Assembly (NCBI RefSeq): GCF_040412425.1
Contig: NC_089756.1
Span: forward strand, 9,641,226 to 9,705,225
Length of the DNA: 64,000 nt
Source: Macrobrachium rosenbergii
Taxonomy: Eukaryota; Arthropoda; Malacostraca; Decapoda; Palaemonidae
Direction: 5' to 3'
The position numbers were made by a program, and so were the translations under genes. Positions within the stretch are counted from its first letter, which is position 1. Each line of letters begins with the position of its first letter. This document shows, in pieces, positions 40,400 through 50,466 of this stretch. The notes under the pieces were generated by a model. The model ran no database searches. It was given only the letters and a program-made list of their open reading frames with translations, and had not been told where the DNA came from.

Positions 40400-40622
40400 G
40401 CATAAACGAACTGAACTCTTTAGCTACATTGTACCTATTCTTTCCCAAAAGTGGGCGGGACACTTACCTGCACCAAAACAAAAAAAGCACTACCGCAAAT
40501 TTTCAATTCTTAAGCTGCCATGTAAAGTAGAAACTGTAGCTATGTAATTACTTGGTAAGTATATATAAAACCTTATTTTATTATAAAAATGTCATTTTTA
40601 TATATACTCACCAAGTAATTAC
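40400..40622 (+). repeat. E8 right ITR continuing into a left-tip sequence (junction-like relic)
   Basis: The right ITR (GTACCTATTCTTTCCCAAAAG, GTAGAAACTGTAGC) passes through GGTAAGTATATATAAAACC and TTATTATAAAAATGTCATTT. Then, instead of host sequence, it continues TTTATATATACTCACCAAGT-AATTAC, a left-end sequence. Right end joined to left end is the arrangement of a circle junction or of two tandem copies. After 40624 the sequence is E4. Confidence 0.65.
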
Positions 40623-40636
40623 TTTCCTTTTGACAG

Positions 40637-41530
40637 CAAAGATCCAGTTTTCATCTGCCAAAGAGTGATGTGCATCTCCTCCATTATATTTCAGGATTCC
40701 TAAGTCTGATTAGCTCATCGAGCCCTCGTTTACCGGTGGGTCCAGATTGGGCCACTTCTCTCAAGTGTAGGAACACTTGTTGTAGATGCCCTGGTAAAGG
40801 AAGTTTTTTTGGAAGGTTATTGCATTACTTTTAGGAATCCACTGTCTCTTCTACCAGCTTTTCTTCTTTCAGTCATGCAGAGCAACCTAGAGAAGAAACA
40901 GGTGTTGGTCAGGAAATCTTTTCTCCATTAGAGAAGGCAGCATTAGAGGAAGTACCTGCTACTTTGCTGGCCTTTTTACACAGGCTATTCCTAGTGCCAG
41001 GCAATGGAAGGTCGGAGGACAGTCCATGACATTTACAGGCTTAACCTCTATGGCCTTCTGTTTCCCTTTTTTCCATGTTGTCAACCGCCATGGAGGAAGG
41101 ACATGAAGGTTTACAGGGTACTTGAACGATGCTTATCTCATGTCCCCATTCACCAACTTTCAAGAAGTGCCTACTCTTTGTCTTTGGGGAACGACATAAC
41201 AGGTACAGGCAGTCCCTGGTTAACGTCGGGCTCGGTTAACAGCGATCCGGTTTTATGGGGCTTGTCTAGTGACGAAAATCGGCAATTTTCGGCGCCGAAA
41301 ATCGCCGATTTCTGCTTATCGGTGCCGATAATTGTGTATTGGCACTGATACATACCTAACAGAGGCGCCGATAACTGACAATCGGCGCTTTTCGACGTCG
41401 ATAACCCCCATAAAGCGCCGAAAATCGCCTATTTTCGGTTAGCAGCGATTTTCAATTATCATCACACCCTCAGAAACGGAACCCCGCCGATAACCAGAGA
41501 CTGCCTGTATAGGTTTTCATTTTCAACCCC
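40637..41530 (+). pseudogene. E4 reverse transcriptase fragment, interrupted by MITE 3
   Basis: Frame-shifted remnants of a DIRS-like RT: LVVDALVKEVFLEGYCITF (40775-40830), FLHRLFLVPG (40975-41005), then VHDIYRLNLYGLLFPFF and YLMSPFTNFQEVPTLCLWGT-type remains of the palm region, reaching GERHNR at 41203, and FSFSTPSW after the MITE. It resembles the E10 family more than family A. No active-site box is visible. Believed to be the continuation of 13837-15593. Confidence 0.5.
41206..41507 (-). mobile_element. MITE 3: pogo/Tigger-like non-autonomous element in E4 RT
   Basis: Starts CAGGCAGTCCCTGGTTAACG after TA (41204-41205) and ends GATAACCAGAGACTGCCTG before TA (41508-41509). At 302 bp it is the longest and most symmetric of the four copies. 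By internal sequence (the CCGGTTTTATGGGGCTTGTC block comes first) it is inverted relative to copies 1, 2 and 4. Clear TA duplication. No ORF. Confidence 0.85.
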
Positions 41531-42054
41531 ATCCTGGGTAAGTGAGTGACCTTATATATTGGAGTTTGTACATGGTAATTTCATACTCTACTTTTGTTTT
41601 GATTGCAGTATTATGCTTAGTTGTAAGTATTTGCTTTGTTACTCTTAGTTAGGGACAAAGTTTATTAGAGTAAATAATGTTGGACATTTGTTGCAGAGCC
41701 ATTGCTCCTTATTGGAGAAAGTTACCCTGAGCTGATCAAGAACGACCCTTTTGTAGGCAAAATTGGTGGTGTTGTTTAGGGTGTGAGATGCCACAGAAAC
41801 TAGTTTGGTAGGTGGTAACTCCTTAGGGATCATGTTTAGCTGCAGGCTCAACCAGTGGCTATATTCAGGGTCCACGTTCCACCTCCTTGCAATAGTGGAC
41901 CTCACTTGATGAAGATCCTCATCTGGCAAGAACTTGCCATGGGATTTTATGCATCAAGTAAGCAGCGATGAGGATATTTCTAATACATCTGATAATTTGG
42001 TTAGAGTGAAATTTCATACCCTCATCCAGCACTCAGTGTTGAAGTCAGCTAATG
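41531..42054 (+). other. Unassigned region between E4 RT and a DIRS-type terminus
   Basis: Contains a 94-codon minus-strand frame (41929-41645) with no family I recognise and no Kozak or splice context that would support a gene. The segment may be the decayed 3' part of E4 or host intron sequence. Confidence 0.3.
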
Positions 42055-42358
42055 ATAGAGGGTAATTTTCACATCAGAAATAATTATTTTTATGATAAAA
42101 TCAGTTTTTTAGATACTTACCCTCCATCATTGATATCCCTCCCGTCTCCCCGCTCAAGAGATTAAGAGAAGAATGAACAACCAAAACATTTGCTGCTCTA
42201 CCCCCACCCTCCAAAGGGTAGGGGAGTAACTATTAGGAGCGTTCGTTAACGATTGTTTCAGTTTTAACACTTGTCGAACCTGAGCCAAGTAGCCGCAGAT
42301 AAACCTAATGATAGAGGGTAAGTACCTAAATAATTGATTTTATCATAAAAATCATTAT
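42055..42358 (+). repeat. DIRS-type terminus, family D (ICR plus right ITR)
   Basis: Same design as the other termini with a different sequence: an ICR-like palindrome between GATAGAGGGTAATTTTC and TACTTACCCTCCATCATT with centre TTATTTTTATGATAAAATCA, then a TCCCTCCCGTCTCCCC run, a CCTCCAAAGGGTAGGGG hairpin, and the outer end AATGATAGAGGGTAAGTACC followed by GATTTTATCATAAAAATCAT. It may be the right end of E4; no matching left end is in the window. Confidence 0.65.
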
Positions 42359-42743
42359 ATTGAGAGGAAAACATGTAAAATGCCACATTGCCCTAGCCTA
42401 GCCCAGTAGGGTTGCATCATTATGCAACTTCCATATACTGTAATATTGCACTCTTACAAACATCTCCTACATGAAGTACATACAATAGGTTCTAGATAAT
42501 AAAAGTCAAAGAAAAAATTATCACACTGAAGATGATACATCATGGGTTTATGAGAAAATGATTTCCATTAAAGCTGAAAATTTATGTTCAGCTTACCTGT
42601 ACAGACTACATGAGTCATAAGATTAAATATATTATTACAGTACCCTCTTTGATTTTTATCTCCGTTCCCAATTTTTCAGGAAAATATATTTACCAACATA
42701 GATAAGAATAATTTTTACAATGTAATGGGTCTTTGGTTTTCAG
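42359..42743 (+). other. NPRL3 intron sequence before the first visible exon
   Basis: AT-rich, no ORF of note. It ends with a T-rich tract and TTGGTTTTCAG, the 3' splice site of the next exon. An upstream NPRL3 exon was not found in this window. Confidence 0.5.
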
Positions 42744-42853
42744 ATAAAAGACGAAATCCGTACTCACTTATAGAAGAGAGCCCAGCAACAACTACCCCAC
42801 TGCCGCAGACATCTAATATAATGAATGGAAAGCTCGCTGGATTTAGTGATAAG
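42744..42853 (+). CDS. NPRL3: NPRL3 exon (N-terminal region, variable loop)
   Basis: NPRL3 is a subunit of GATOR1, which inhibits mTORC1 at the lysosome when amino acids are scarce. This exon starts after TTTTCAG inside a codon and reads KRRNPYSLIEES...NIMNGKLAGFSDK, ending at GATAAG before GTTAGG (a non-consensus but valid GT donor). The start fits the variable loop that follows the first strands of the longin domain in the family; the end, GFSD, aligns with the RFSD of vertebrate NPRL3. The first coding exon must lie upstream, outside the window or hidden in it. Confidence 0.75.
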
Positions 42854-43034
42854 GTTAGGATATGGACTATAAAGTACGATATTTTTCAGGAAAATTCTAA
42901 GTGCATGTTATTTTTGTTTAGAAGTATTACATGTCAGGATATTCCTTTCTGTATTTTATCAGCTTATAGAAAAATTATTTAGGTAAAAATAAAAGTGTGT
43001 TTGTGATGTTACATTTGTACTCCATCCTTTGCAG

Positions 43035-43217
43035 GTGATGTCAAATCTGTTTGCTGTCAAAAGTGAACTTTGTGATAAGAAATTTGAATTGAAAGTGAAT
43101 GATGTAAGGTTTGTTGGACACCCAGTTCGCCTTAATCCACATGAGATTCAAGTCCGACCCCAAGAAAAGAGGAGAACCTCAACAATCATCTTGTTTAATA
43201 TTGTCTTTGCTTTAAAA
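43035..43217 (+). CDS. NPRL3: NPRL3 exon (longin domain)
   Basis: Begins after TTTGCAG and ends before GTAAGT; 183 bases, 61 codons, phase 0 at both ends. It encodes NLFAVKSELCDKKFELKVND, then VRFVGHPVRLN and TIILFNIVFALK. The FELK..DVRFVGHP and ILFN(V/I)VFAL runs are diagnostic of NPRL3 and form the central strands of its N-terminal longin domain, which contacts NPRL2. No stops or frameshifts; intact host gene. Confidence 0.93.
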
Positions 43218-43790
43218 GTAAGTTTTAAAAGTTATCTGAAAGAAATCATGGTAGTTAAGGTGAATTTTGTGAAAGTTTAAGAAACTATTGTTCATAATAA
43301 TTTGGTGTAGTAGTTATAGTTATTGCCATAATATTGTAATTATACTCGTATATTCGGTGTCAAAAACATTCTCATTAGCTGTTTGTTCCTTTTGTTTATT
43401 TGTTTATTAATTTCCATCTTCATTTTACTTTTTCATCAGATTGAATGTTGGTAATTAGATATCCTTTTAAGTCTTCTTGTTAAGCAATGAGCTTTATTGG
43501 ATTATCCATTTTGGAATAGCATTATAAAGCCTTGTGAAGAGTAATATATGTGTATGTATTACAAACTTTACATTATTTTTATAGAAATGCCTTTATCATT
43601 TGACAAGTCAATAACAGTATTGATTAAACAAGTCAGTTGTGTATAATAATGAATATGAAAATGGTAGGGCAGTTGCCATTGGAGAATAGCATACCCCAGA
43701 ATATTTGTTAGAACTTTAAGACAGGTTTTTGCAACTTGTTCAAAAACTTATTTTCAAAGGATTTCTGTCATTCATTAGTTATTTTTCCAG
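43218..43790 (+). other. NPRL3 intron, no insert recognised
   Basis: 573 bases with GTAAGT donor and a T-rich TTTTTCCAG acceptor. No element or ORF seen. Confidence 0.7.
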
Positions 43791-43925
43791 GCAACCCTTA
43801 ACCATGATGTTGTTAATTGTTACCATGACCTCAGCATGCGCCTAGGACTGGCATTACGTCATGAGGAGTATCGTTGCCAGTTCTTGTCTTCAGAAGCCAA
43901 GATAATGTTAACTGCTCATGATGAG
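43791..43925 (+). CDS. NPRL3: NPRL3 exon (longin domain helices)
   Basis: 135 bases, 45 codons, phase 0, between TTTTTCCAG and GTATGA. Reads VVNCYHDLSMRLGLALRHEE, YRCQFLSSEAKIMLTAHDE. It aligns with the vertebrate INCLHNLSRRI..VLQHEERRCQYL stretch without gaps. These helices follow the longin strands. Frame is intact. Confidence 0.93.
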
Positions 43926-44254
43926 GTATGAGTATCATGATTCTTTGTCAGTCGCCTCTTCGTATTGGAATGTCTGAAGGGTAATTTTTAAGCAGAGGTT
44001 TGGAATACTGTAGACTTTTAGGAACATTATTTGTACACAAATAGTATCTGTAATATTATTTTGTAGACAAAGCAGATTAGGTAGCTGTTTTCTGCTCTTA
44101 AAGATCAAGTATGCTGCTCAGTCAAAATGACCACCAGTGTGGGGAAAAGAATCATAAAGAAATGTGAAAACTGTTTCATTGTTGGTTTTGCCTGGCTTCA
44201 TTTTTACTATGCTTCTTTTCCTGAATTGATTGCTTCTTACTTTTGATCTTGCAG

Positions 44255-44349
44255 GCATCTCAATTACCAGAAGATGGCCAGGTTTCGCCTTTCCAGCTCA
44301 TTTTAGAGCGCAGTCTTCTTGCTCAGCACCTTGCACAAGTTCATGAAGA
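44255..44349 (+). CDS. NPRL3: NPRL3 exon
   Basis: 95 bases after CTTGCAG. Reads ASQLPEDGQVSPFQLILERS, LLAQHLAQVHE, ending inside a Glu codon (GA) before GTTGAG. This donor choice keeps the frame into the next exon as E-L-C-R-S-G, matching the S-L-C-T-S-G of vertebrate NPRL3; the alternative GTTAGT donor four bases downstream does not. Confidence 0.88.
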
Positions 44350-44500
44350 GTTGAGTTAGTTTGTTATTTGCTGTTTTTCTCTTTATCAAAGTATTGTAGT
44401 TTATCATCCAAACTTTGTATCACTACTGACAGCTGGGCTTTTATGAAATTTTATGTATTTTCAAGATAACTGTATTATTATGAATTTTGTCTGACCACAG

Positions 44501-44609
44501 GTTGTGTAGATCAGGTATCGTTCAAGTTAGACTCAATAAGTGGATTGAGGTCAGCTTTTGTTTGCCTCAGAAAGTACACCGCAGTTTAGCCACAGGCCAC
44601 CCTGTCAAT
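44501..44609 (+). CDS. NPRL3: NPRL3 exon
   Basis: 109 bases between GACCACAG and GTAAGT; with the previous exon 204 bases, 68 codons. Reads LCRSGIVQVRLNKWIEVSFC, LPQKVHRSLATGHPVN. The N-x-W-(L/I)EVSFCLP.K(I/V)H run is a family hallmark. Frame intact. Confidence 0.93.
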
Positions 44610-46332
44610 GTAAGTGTGTTGTAATAAATATACTCATTTTCATGGCTGAACTTATAATGATAAATTAATTCATGGAAGGCTTATTCTTGGTAATCCAAAT
44701 AGGAGAACAAAATTGTAGCAAGAACTAGAATGAAATGTAGAGATTGCTAGTCAGCTGATAAATAGGTGCAATGTTACTCCAAGTAGCAGAAACATAGGTG
44801 CTGACAGCAAAAATGTAGTAGATTTTAAGAAGTTTTGCCTAGAGATTGCCAAGATTATTTGCCAGAGTGCAGTGTGGAGATCACATAAATGAGGTTGTGG
44901 TGGAGAGATGTGGTGTCCAGCAGCTGGAAAATAAACAGATCTCAAAGACTTAGATGAGTTGGATGTATTCTGAGAAGGAATGATTAACAGTTTGTCAGAA
45001 TAATCTTATACAAGTATATAGGAGTAATAGAGTGAAGATACAGGCAGTCCCCCGTTATCGATGGGGGGTCCGTTCTGACGGCGTGACGATAACTGAAAAT
45101 CACCAATTTGCAGCTATCGGTGCCTCTGTTTGGTATGTATTGGTGCCAATACCTAATTATTGGCGCCAATAATTGGGTATTAGCAACTTTTGGTGCCGAA
45201 AATTGCTGATTTTCATCACTAGACAAGCCCCGTAAAACTGGATAGCCGATAACCGAGCCCGCCAATAACCGGGGATTGTCTGTATATAGCAAGGCCCTGG
45301 CTATCTTGGAAGCTGGCATAAATAAAGACATACCCCAGACGAGAACTAACTTGGCATAAACAGTTACTTGTAATGATGATAAAGCCTGTAGTAATCAGAG
45401 AGAAAGCATTGAATGTCACACTAGTTGGTTAGGATTGCAAAAACTTAAATGGAGTAAGAGAAGCTTGAAATTTGTTGAAGTAGATGGGAACATCCATTTT
45501 GTGGGTGGAGGTAAAGCATTTCTAAAACATTAGCATAATACCAGATACTGAGCCTGGGTGAAATTGAATGGGATTGATGGACCACTGGTAAAAAAAGGAA
45601 TAACCTATTAGTAAACCAAGTAAAAGTCTATGACACATCTAAAAAACTGTACTTCTCTATGTAATGTAAACTTTGGTAAATAGAGGAGATTTTAGAGAAG
45701 TATCTAAGAAGTGTTGCATCCAGAGGCTGAAAAATATACTAAGATCTTAAGATAGAGATATTGTAGGTATGTTATGGTAAAGGGAGAGGAGATAGTCTGA
45801 AAGGTAGTACAGTATATAAAAATGGAGGCAGAACATTGGCAAAAATACCTTTTGGAGGAGAAAAGATCCAAGGTAACACAAGAAATATATGAGATAAGAC
45901 TTGAGAAAATTTTCACTTCAGATCCAGTAAAGTGAAAAACTTTCCATAAAAACATCAGTAATGATGTTAATACTGTAGTACAGTATAGATACCATGGCCT
46001 TAATTGATATTTTTCTATACAGTAGACAGCATCATAAATAAGTCACTTTGGTAAAATTACAAAACTTTGCAAATCTGTAAAGAATGAATTATGTGTTTGG
46101 AAGTATGCTTTTCATAAGCATAAAAAGAAGGTAGTTTAATTGATTTCTGCACTGTGAGGAACACTGGAAGCATTTATAGCTTTGCCTCAATATTCAGAGC
46201 TGTCCTTTTTTTTTTTTAACATTTTGGGTCATTTGCTATTAACCGAAGTGTTGAGACTACAATTTTTAGATGGTGAATCTAAATACAGTGATTCTGAATT
46301 CTTAACATTGATTATTTATTATTATTTAACAG
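44610..46332 (+). other. NPRL3 intron carrying MITE 4
   Basis: 1723-base intron with GTAAGT donor and TATTTAACAG acceptor. Apart from MITE 4 (45040-45282) I see no named element; several AT-rich stretches may be old repeats. Confidence 0.6.
45040..45282 (+). mobile_element. MITE 4: pogo/Tigger-like non-autonomous element in an NPRL3 intron
   Basis: Starts CAGGCAGTCCCCCGTTATCG after TA (45038-45039) and ends GATTGTCTG before TA (45283-45284). Same orientation as copies 1 and 2. Internal ATTGGCGCCAATAATTGGG palindromes. At 243 bp the shortest copy, and the only one in host DNA. Confidence 0.82.
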
Positions 46333-46533
46333 TATGAGGGGTTACTCAAAGGCCTACAATCACTGAAACCATATCACACGCTACTTTTACTGGTTGAACG
46401 TTCTGAGCTGTTGCGTTCTTTATCTGCTGATGCATCTCCAGCACTACGTCGTTTACTGTATGTGGAATCACCTTTGTGTCCTTTCTACACTCTAGCAGCT
46501 GATGCTGACCTCACACTTCCACAGGTTTTTATG
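46333..46533 (+). CDS. NPRL3: NPRL3 exon
   Basis: 201 bases, 67 codons, between ATTTAACAG and GTGAGT. Reads YEGLLKGLQSLKPYHTLLLL, a VERSELLRSLSADASPALRR run, and LAADADLTLPQVFM. It aligns with vertebrate RSLKAIRPYHALLLL..., SPALVR and LAQDADLALLQVF. The next expected exon (the LAAHLVYW region) is not seen downstream, so the gene continues beyond the window or its later exons were not recognised. Confidence 0.92.
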
Positions 46534-47338
46534 GTGAGTACAGTTTTTGTAAACCATGTATTTTTTTAGGAAAAGGAAAATAGAACTTGTTGCAATGTAT
46601 CAGATTTTATGTTTTGGTTCAAGTTTGAATTCTGCATTTGTATAACAGAAGGTAAACCTAAAAGTATATTGGTCAACAATATTTAATATTGAACATGATA
46701 ATCAAGACAAAATAGAGAAAATTATATAAGTAAAAGATGAAAGGATAGAGAAATATGTTAAGATTTATGATTTTTTAAAACAAAATTATATAAAAGAAGA
46801 AAAAGATCAAAATTAGTTTTAAAGGTAATAATTAGAAAAGCAAACAAGAGTACAATACGTAATGAGAACCTAGACTTTGGACCAGGTTTTCTTAATGTCA
46901 TAACAATTTTCTATATCTTTTACACATAGATAGGATGCTAAAAGCTAGGACTGTGATGGGGAATTGGTGCATGTAGCTACCCTAGTGTTATAGATTAGTG
47001 CCTTCTCTCATGGCTAATAGCCAGTGATCCAAGGAACTTGGTAAAAAATTGCAGTGCATACAACACGTCTGTCACTTCGAATGATGTATAATTATTATAT
47101 GAAAATACACATGAAATTGATATGAAATATAATTAACAAAACACACCAACATTCTTCAGGAACAAGTTTATATAAAGTCTTTGACCTACACAGGGATTGG
47201 TTCCAGAACTGTGTGCTTATTTTGAAATTTATATTGGTTTTAACTCCTTTTAAAATTGGTTTAATGCTGTGTGTGAGTAGTTTGTATTTATGACTTATTC
47301 GCATACTGTACTCCTGTAATTGGGTGAAGAAATTATAG
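46534..47338 (+). other. NPRL3 intron before E10, no insert recognised
   Basis: About 800 AT-rich bases with no convincing ORF and no element boundary. E10 begins at 47339. Confidence 0.5.
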
Positions 47339-47530
47339 TTGTTCCTACACAAATACAAACCCTTGGTCCTTTACACATGGGGAATACTTTCAGCGTAGCT
47401 GAACTGGCTGCTAAAGACTTACAAGGCATGTGTTGGTATTACTACCAGTGGGGCATGTGGTTGGTAACAGTGGGAAGCCCGTGGTACCAACCGCCCAGCT
47501 TCACGCATCCACTTTACTTTCCGGCCTCGT
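47339..47530 (+). repeat. E10 left inverted terminal repeat
   Basis: Starts TTGTTCCTACACAAATACAA and holds CTTGGTCCTTTACACATGGG, GCTGCTAAAGACTTACAAGG and GGGAAGCCCGTGGTACCAAC. Inverted copy at 59375-59560. Confidence 0.85.
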
Positions 47531-47660
47531 CTGAAGCGGACGTGTTTTCTTGACTCTCTGCCTGGACTTTCCTGGATGCTAAAGCTTCAACCTTTTCACA
47601 GTGTGTTTGTTTCTGTTTTCATTTTGGCTTGTTCCCCTGTATATTTGTGTGTGTTTGTAA

Positions 47661-49670
47661 TATGGATGATCTTTTACAAACCCATGACTTGGATAAGCCT
47701 GTGCACTGGATTTGCCCTGGCAAGGACAAGAAATGTGGCGCCTTCCGTTGTAGTGCGGAATCTGACCCCCACTTCCTTTGCTTAAAATGTCGTAAAGGGA
47801 GCAAGGACCCCCCCTGATTGTACTGTTGATGACCCCTGTGATGAGTGTAGGCTTTGGTCCCCCGAGCAGTTGGCTAGGTACTCTCGGAGGCCGAGATACA
47901 AATGGAAGGAATCTAAGGCGTCGGGGGGTGCTGTCTTCGGCTCCTTTGACTCCGATAGTGGTTAGTCCTTCTCAGTCTTATCCGAGTCCCGATGGCCTTC
48001 CCTTACTGCCCCTGACAGAATCTATCTCCCTGTCCCCTGTGTCTGCATCCGCGGTCACAGTGAAGGTGAGATCGGTTGACCTAGCCTACACTCCTCTCAG
48101 TTCTCCCCCTCACCCAGAGTCCCTGATCCCTGGGTTTTGGGGGGCGTGCCCCTGCCCGCCTTTGTCTTCCTCAGGTTTGGTATCTGTGCCGGGTTTGAGT
48201 CGGGCGTGGGAGTCGCTCGGGATGGTTGGCATATTGCACGGGCGGGAGTACTGCTCCCTTCCCCCACTACTCATACGGTGGATGCTCTCACGACCACCAC
48301 CGTTACTGCTGTGCTGCCAAGGAGCGTGGTAACTTCGGTGGAACTCATCATGCATATGGTGTGGTTCCTACCCCTGCCATCTCAGTGTCGACGCTGGCCA
48401 GTCCGGTCTGTTCGGTCACTCCGCCACCTCCCGGCCATGCTCTCACGCCTCCTGCCTCGCTTCCACCGTTACCCGTGCTGACTCCGGACCGCCCAACGTT
48501 CCCTGCGTCGCCTATTGCTCCTGACAACGGACGCTCTCAGCAAGTTGCTCCTGCTGCTGTCCCTGCCCCAGTTTCCATCGACCCCTGGTCTGTCTTTGGT
48601 AAACCGGGAGATGCGGTCTTATCCCTGCTTGACAAGAAGAAGAAGAAGAAGCGAGCTCATCAACCATCCCCATCTTCATCTTCCTCTTCATCATCGTCGT
48701 CGTCATCCTCGTCTTCGTCTACCTTTTCCCCTCCCTCTTTGGTCCAATTGAGCTAGGAAGGGGGAGGGCAGTCCCTCCCCCCCTCTAAGAAGACTTGCTC
48801 TTCTAAGGGGGCACAGTCCTCCCCTCGCGGAAAGACTGCTGGTTCTCTCGCTGAGAAGGACACCTTGGTACCCTCCTCAGACGGTTCAGGAGCTTCGTCC
48901 TCCTGGCCTGGTTCCGTTTCAGCGCCTCCCAAGCGTGTGTCGCCGAAGGCACAGTCTCCTATGGGAGACCGCACGGTCTCGACTCCCGTTGCGAGTTCAA
49001 GCACGGAATGGGAGAAGGGGAAGAGCCTTCAGGCTTCTCTTCCACCCAAACCGTCGCCCTTGCCCAAATCGGACAAAGGTTCGGCGGGGAGGGTGCCCAA
49101 GGATGTCTCGTCCCGGAAGACGTCAGGAGGAACCAAGAAGGGGTCCCCGCAGCCTTCTTTGTCCGTTTCAACGCTGAAGAAGGCTGGAACACGCCTGGAC
49201 AATAGGGACAGCAGCCTCCAATTGGTAGTCAGCGCTCCTGCGTTGGTCTCCTCTGCTCTCCCCAGTGTAGAGGCTCATCCAGCATCGGAGTGTGGATTGG
49301 CTCTGAAGAGACCGTCCCCTGATCATCATGCCAGTCGCTCGCCCAGACGAGTAAGTCCGTCTAGGCCCTCTCACGATCCTCCACTGTGGGTTGGAGACTG
49401 TGAGGGGTCTGTTGCCTCCACTGGGTATACCAGCGGATGCGACAGTAGTGTTCGCTCTGTCTCTCCCACCTTCTCAACTTCCTTGGGATTCTCCGGGAGG
49501 AAACGGGGTCGATAGGATTGTTGGGGCTGAGGCCCTTGGGCAATTGACTTCAGGCGTGTCTGGCCCTCCCTCGCTCCAAGTGAGCAAGAGGTTGTACACT
49601 TCTGTTGTGTGAGGCAGAGATACGGGATCTGTCTCGGGCTCTCCTGTGGGTGGGGCCTTTCTGGATGACC
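47661..49670 (+). pseudogene. E10 gag-like ORF1, before the gypsy insertion
   Basis: ATG 47661 opens MDDLLQTHDLDKPVHWICPG with cysteines in KKCGAFRCS, PHFLCLKCRKG and, after a frameshift, PCDECRLW (47834-47857): the same order of Cys/His residues as family A. The linker is Pro/Ser-rich, with a Lys run (48633-48652) and a poly-Ser run (48660-48720) coded by a TCN repeat. The frame 48865-49515 is open and rich in Ser, Pro and Lys. The sequence stops at 49670 for the gypsy insertion. Structural role inferred. Confidence 0.7.
48633..48722 (+). repeat. AAG and TCN repeats in E10 gag
   Basis: A run of AAGAAGAAG (48633-48652) and a (TC(A/T/G))n run (48665-48720) give Lys and Ser homopolymers within gag. 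Confidence 0.8.
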
Positions 49671-50466
49671 TGTTATACGTCCCTTTGAAAGTATGTTATT
49701 TCTCACCTGCAAACTTCGCCGAGTGTAGATTCCATGTTACTGCTTTCTCGTACTTGTTATTGTTGAAGGGAATTTATTCTCGAAGTATTAATATCTCTCA
49801 GAAAGGCGTAATAGAGACGAGATCTGTAATTTCATTACTTTAATGATTAAAGTTAATTATAATTCAGTACACAATTACAGTTATGCAAACGAAATCACTC
49901 TTACAAAACAGTTGTTAACTCAAATCTCTTCTCTGCAGTTACTCTCCTGGCTCTCGAACCCCTGGATATCTTGTTATCTGCAATCGCCACCTCCTTCCAT
50001 TGTCCTATTGGAAGGATTCATCTGCAAGGCCTCCCCTCAAACAGTTGACTGGGAAGGACTTTGGTGGGCGTTGTTCAAATCTCTCCTTAGAGGACTTGAT
50101 TGGAAATGATCTTAGGAGGGGTTGTGAAAGACCCCTCCCTAAAATGTTTGATTGGAGGGTGTTGAAGTACATCACTTTGTCCAGCCCCCAATTTTCTGGA
50201 ATTTCCATGAAAATGCCTCCTATTGAAGGCGGGGTTATAGAGATGGCTGGCATTTGCTTTTTGGCAGTGCTGAGTCATTACTTGAGTAAGCTCAATCGCG
50301 AGGCCACAGTTTCCAATTTTACGATCGGTTGTATGGCCCTGGGCGCAATATACTCACTCACTGTTTTGAGTTTGTGAAGAAGGTTTGTTTCAGTCAGCAC
50401 TTCTTAGTTCTCAGCAATAACAACCTAGGCGTTATCATTGTTCTCTCTCTCTCTCTCTCTCTAACA
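49671..50466 (-). repeat. Putative 3' LTR of the gypsy element
   Basis: In the minus-strand sense the segment starts TGTTAGAGAG and ends GTATAACA, a TGTTA...TAACA inverted pair typical of LTR ends, at the boundary with E10 gag. It includes a (CT)n run (50442-50462). No second LTR is present to confirm its limits. Confidence 0.4.

Larger units (their letters stand above)
36749..40622 (+). mobile_element. E8: DIRS-type retrotransposon, family A, lacking its 5' part
   Basis: E8 begins in the ORF1 tail and contains RT, RNase H, linker, YR, 3' region, ICR and a full right ITR. Its ITR is closer to E6 than to E5 (GAACTCTTTAGCTACATTGTACC). No leader or gag is present, and the junction with E5 lies at no structural boundary, which points to recombination or deletion between copies. 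The right end runs into a left-tip-like sequence (40590-40622). Confidence 0.7.

Noticed and set aside
41645..41929. 94-codon minus-strand frame as a possible host gene
   Set aside because: No recognised domain, no splice or start context, and it lies between transposon remnants; length is within what random sequence gives.
42725..42743. ATG at 42725 as the NPRL3 start codon
   Set aside because: The bases end in TTTTCAG, a splice acceptor, and the family N-terminus (first longin strands) is missing after it, so the exon is internal.
44350..44360. GTTAGT at 44354 as the donor of the fourth visible NPRL3 exon
   Set aside because: It would shift the frame into the next exon; the GT at 44350 keeps E-L-C-R-S-G.
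48110..49712. Several long minus-strand frames opposite E10 gag
   Set aside because: They are low-complexity shadows of the GC- and Ser/Pro-rich gag frame and show no domain.
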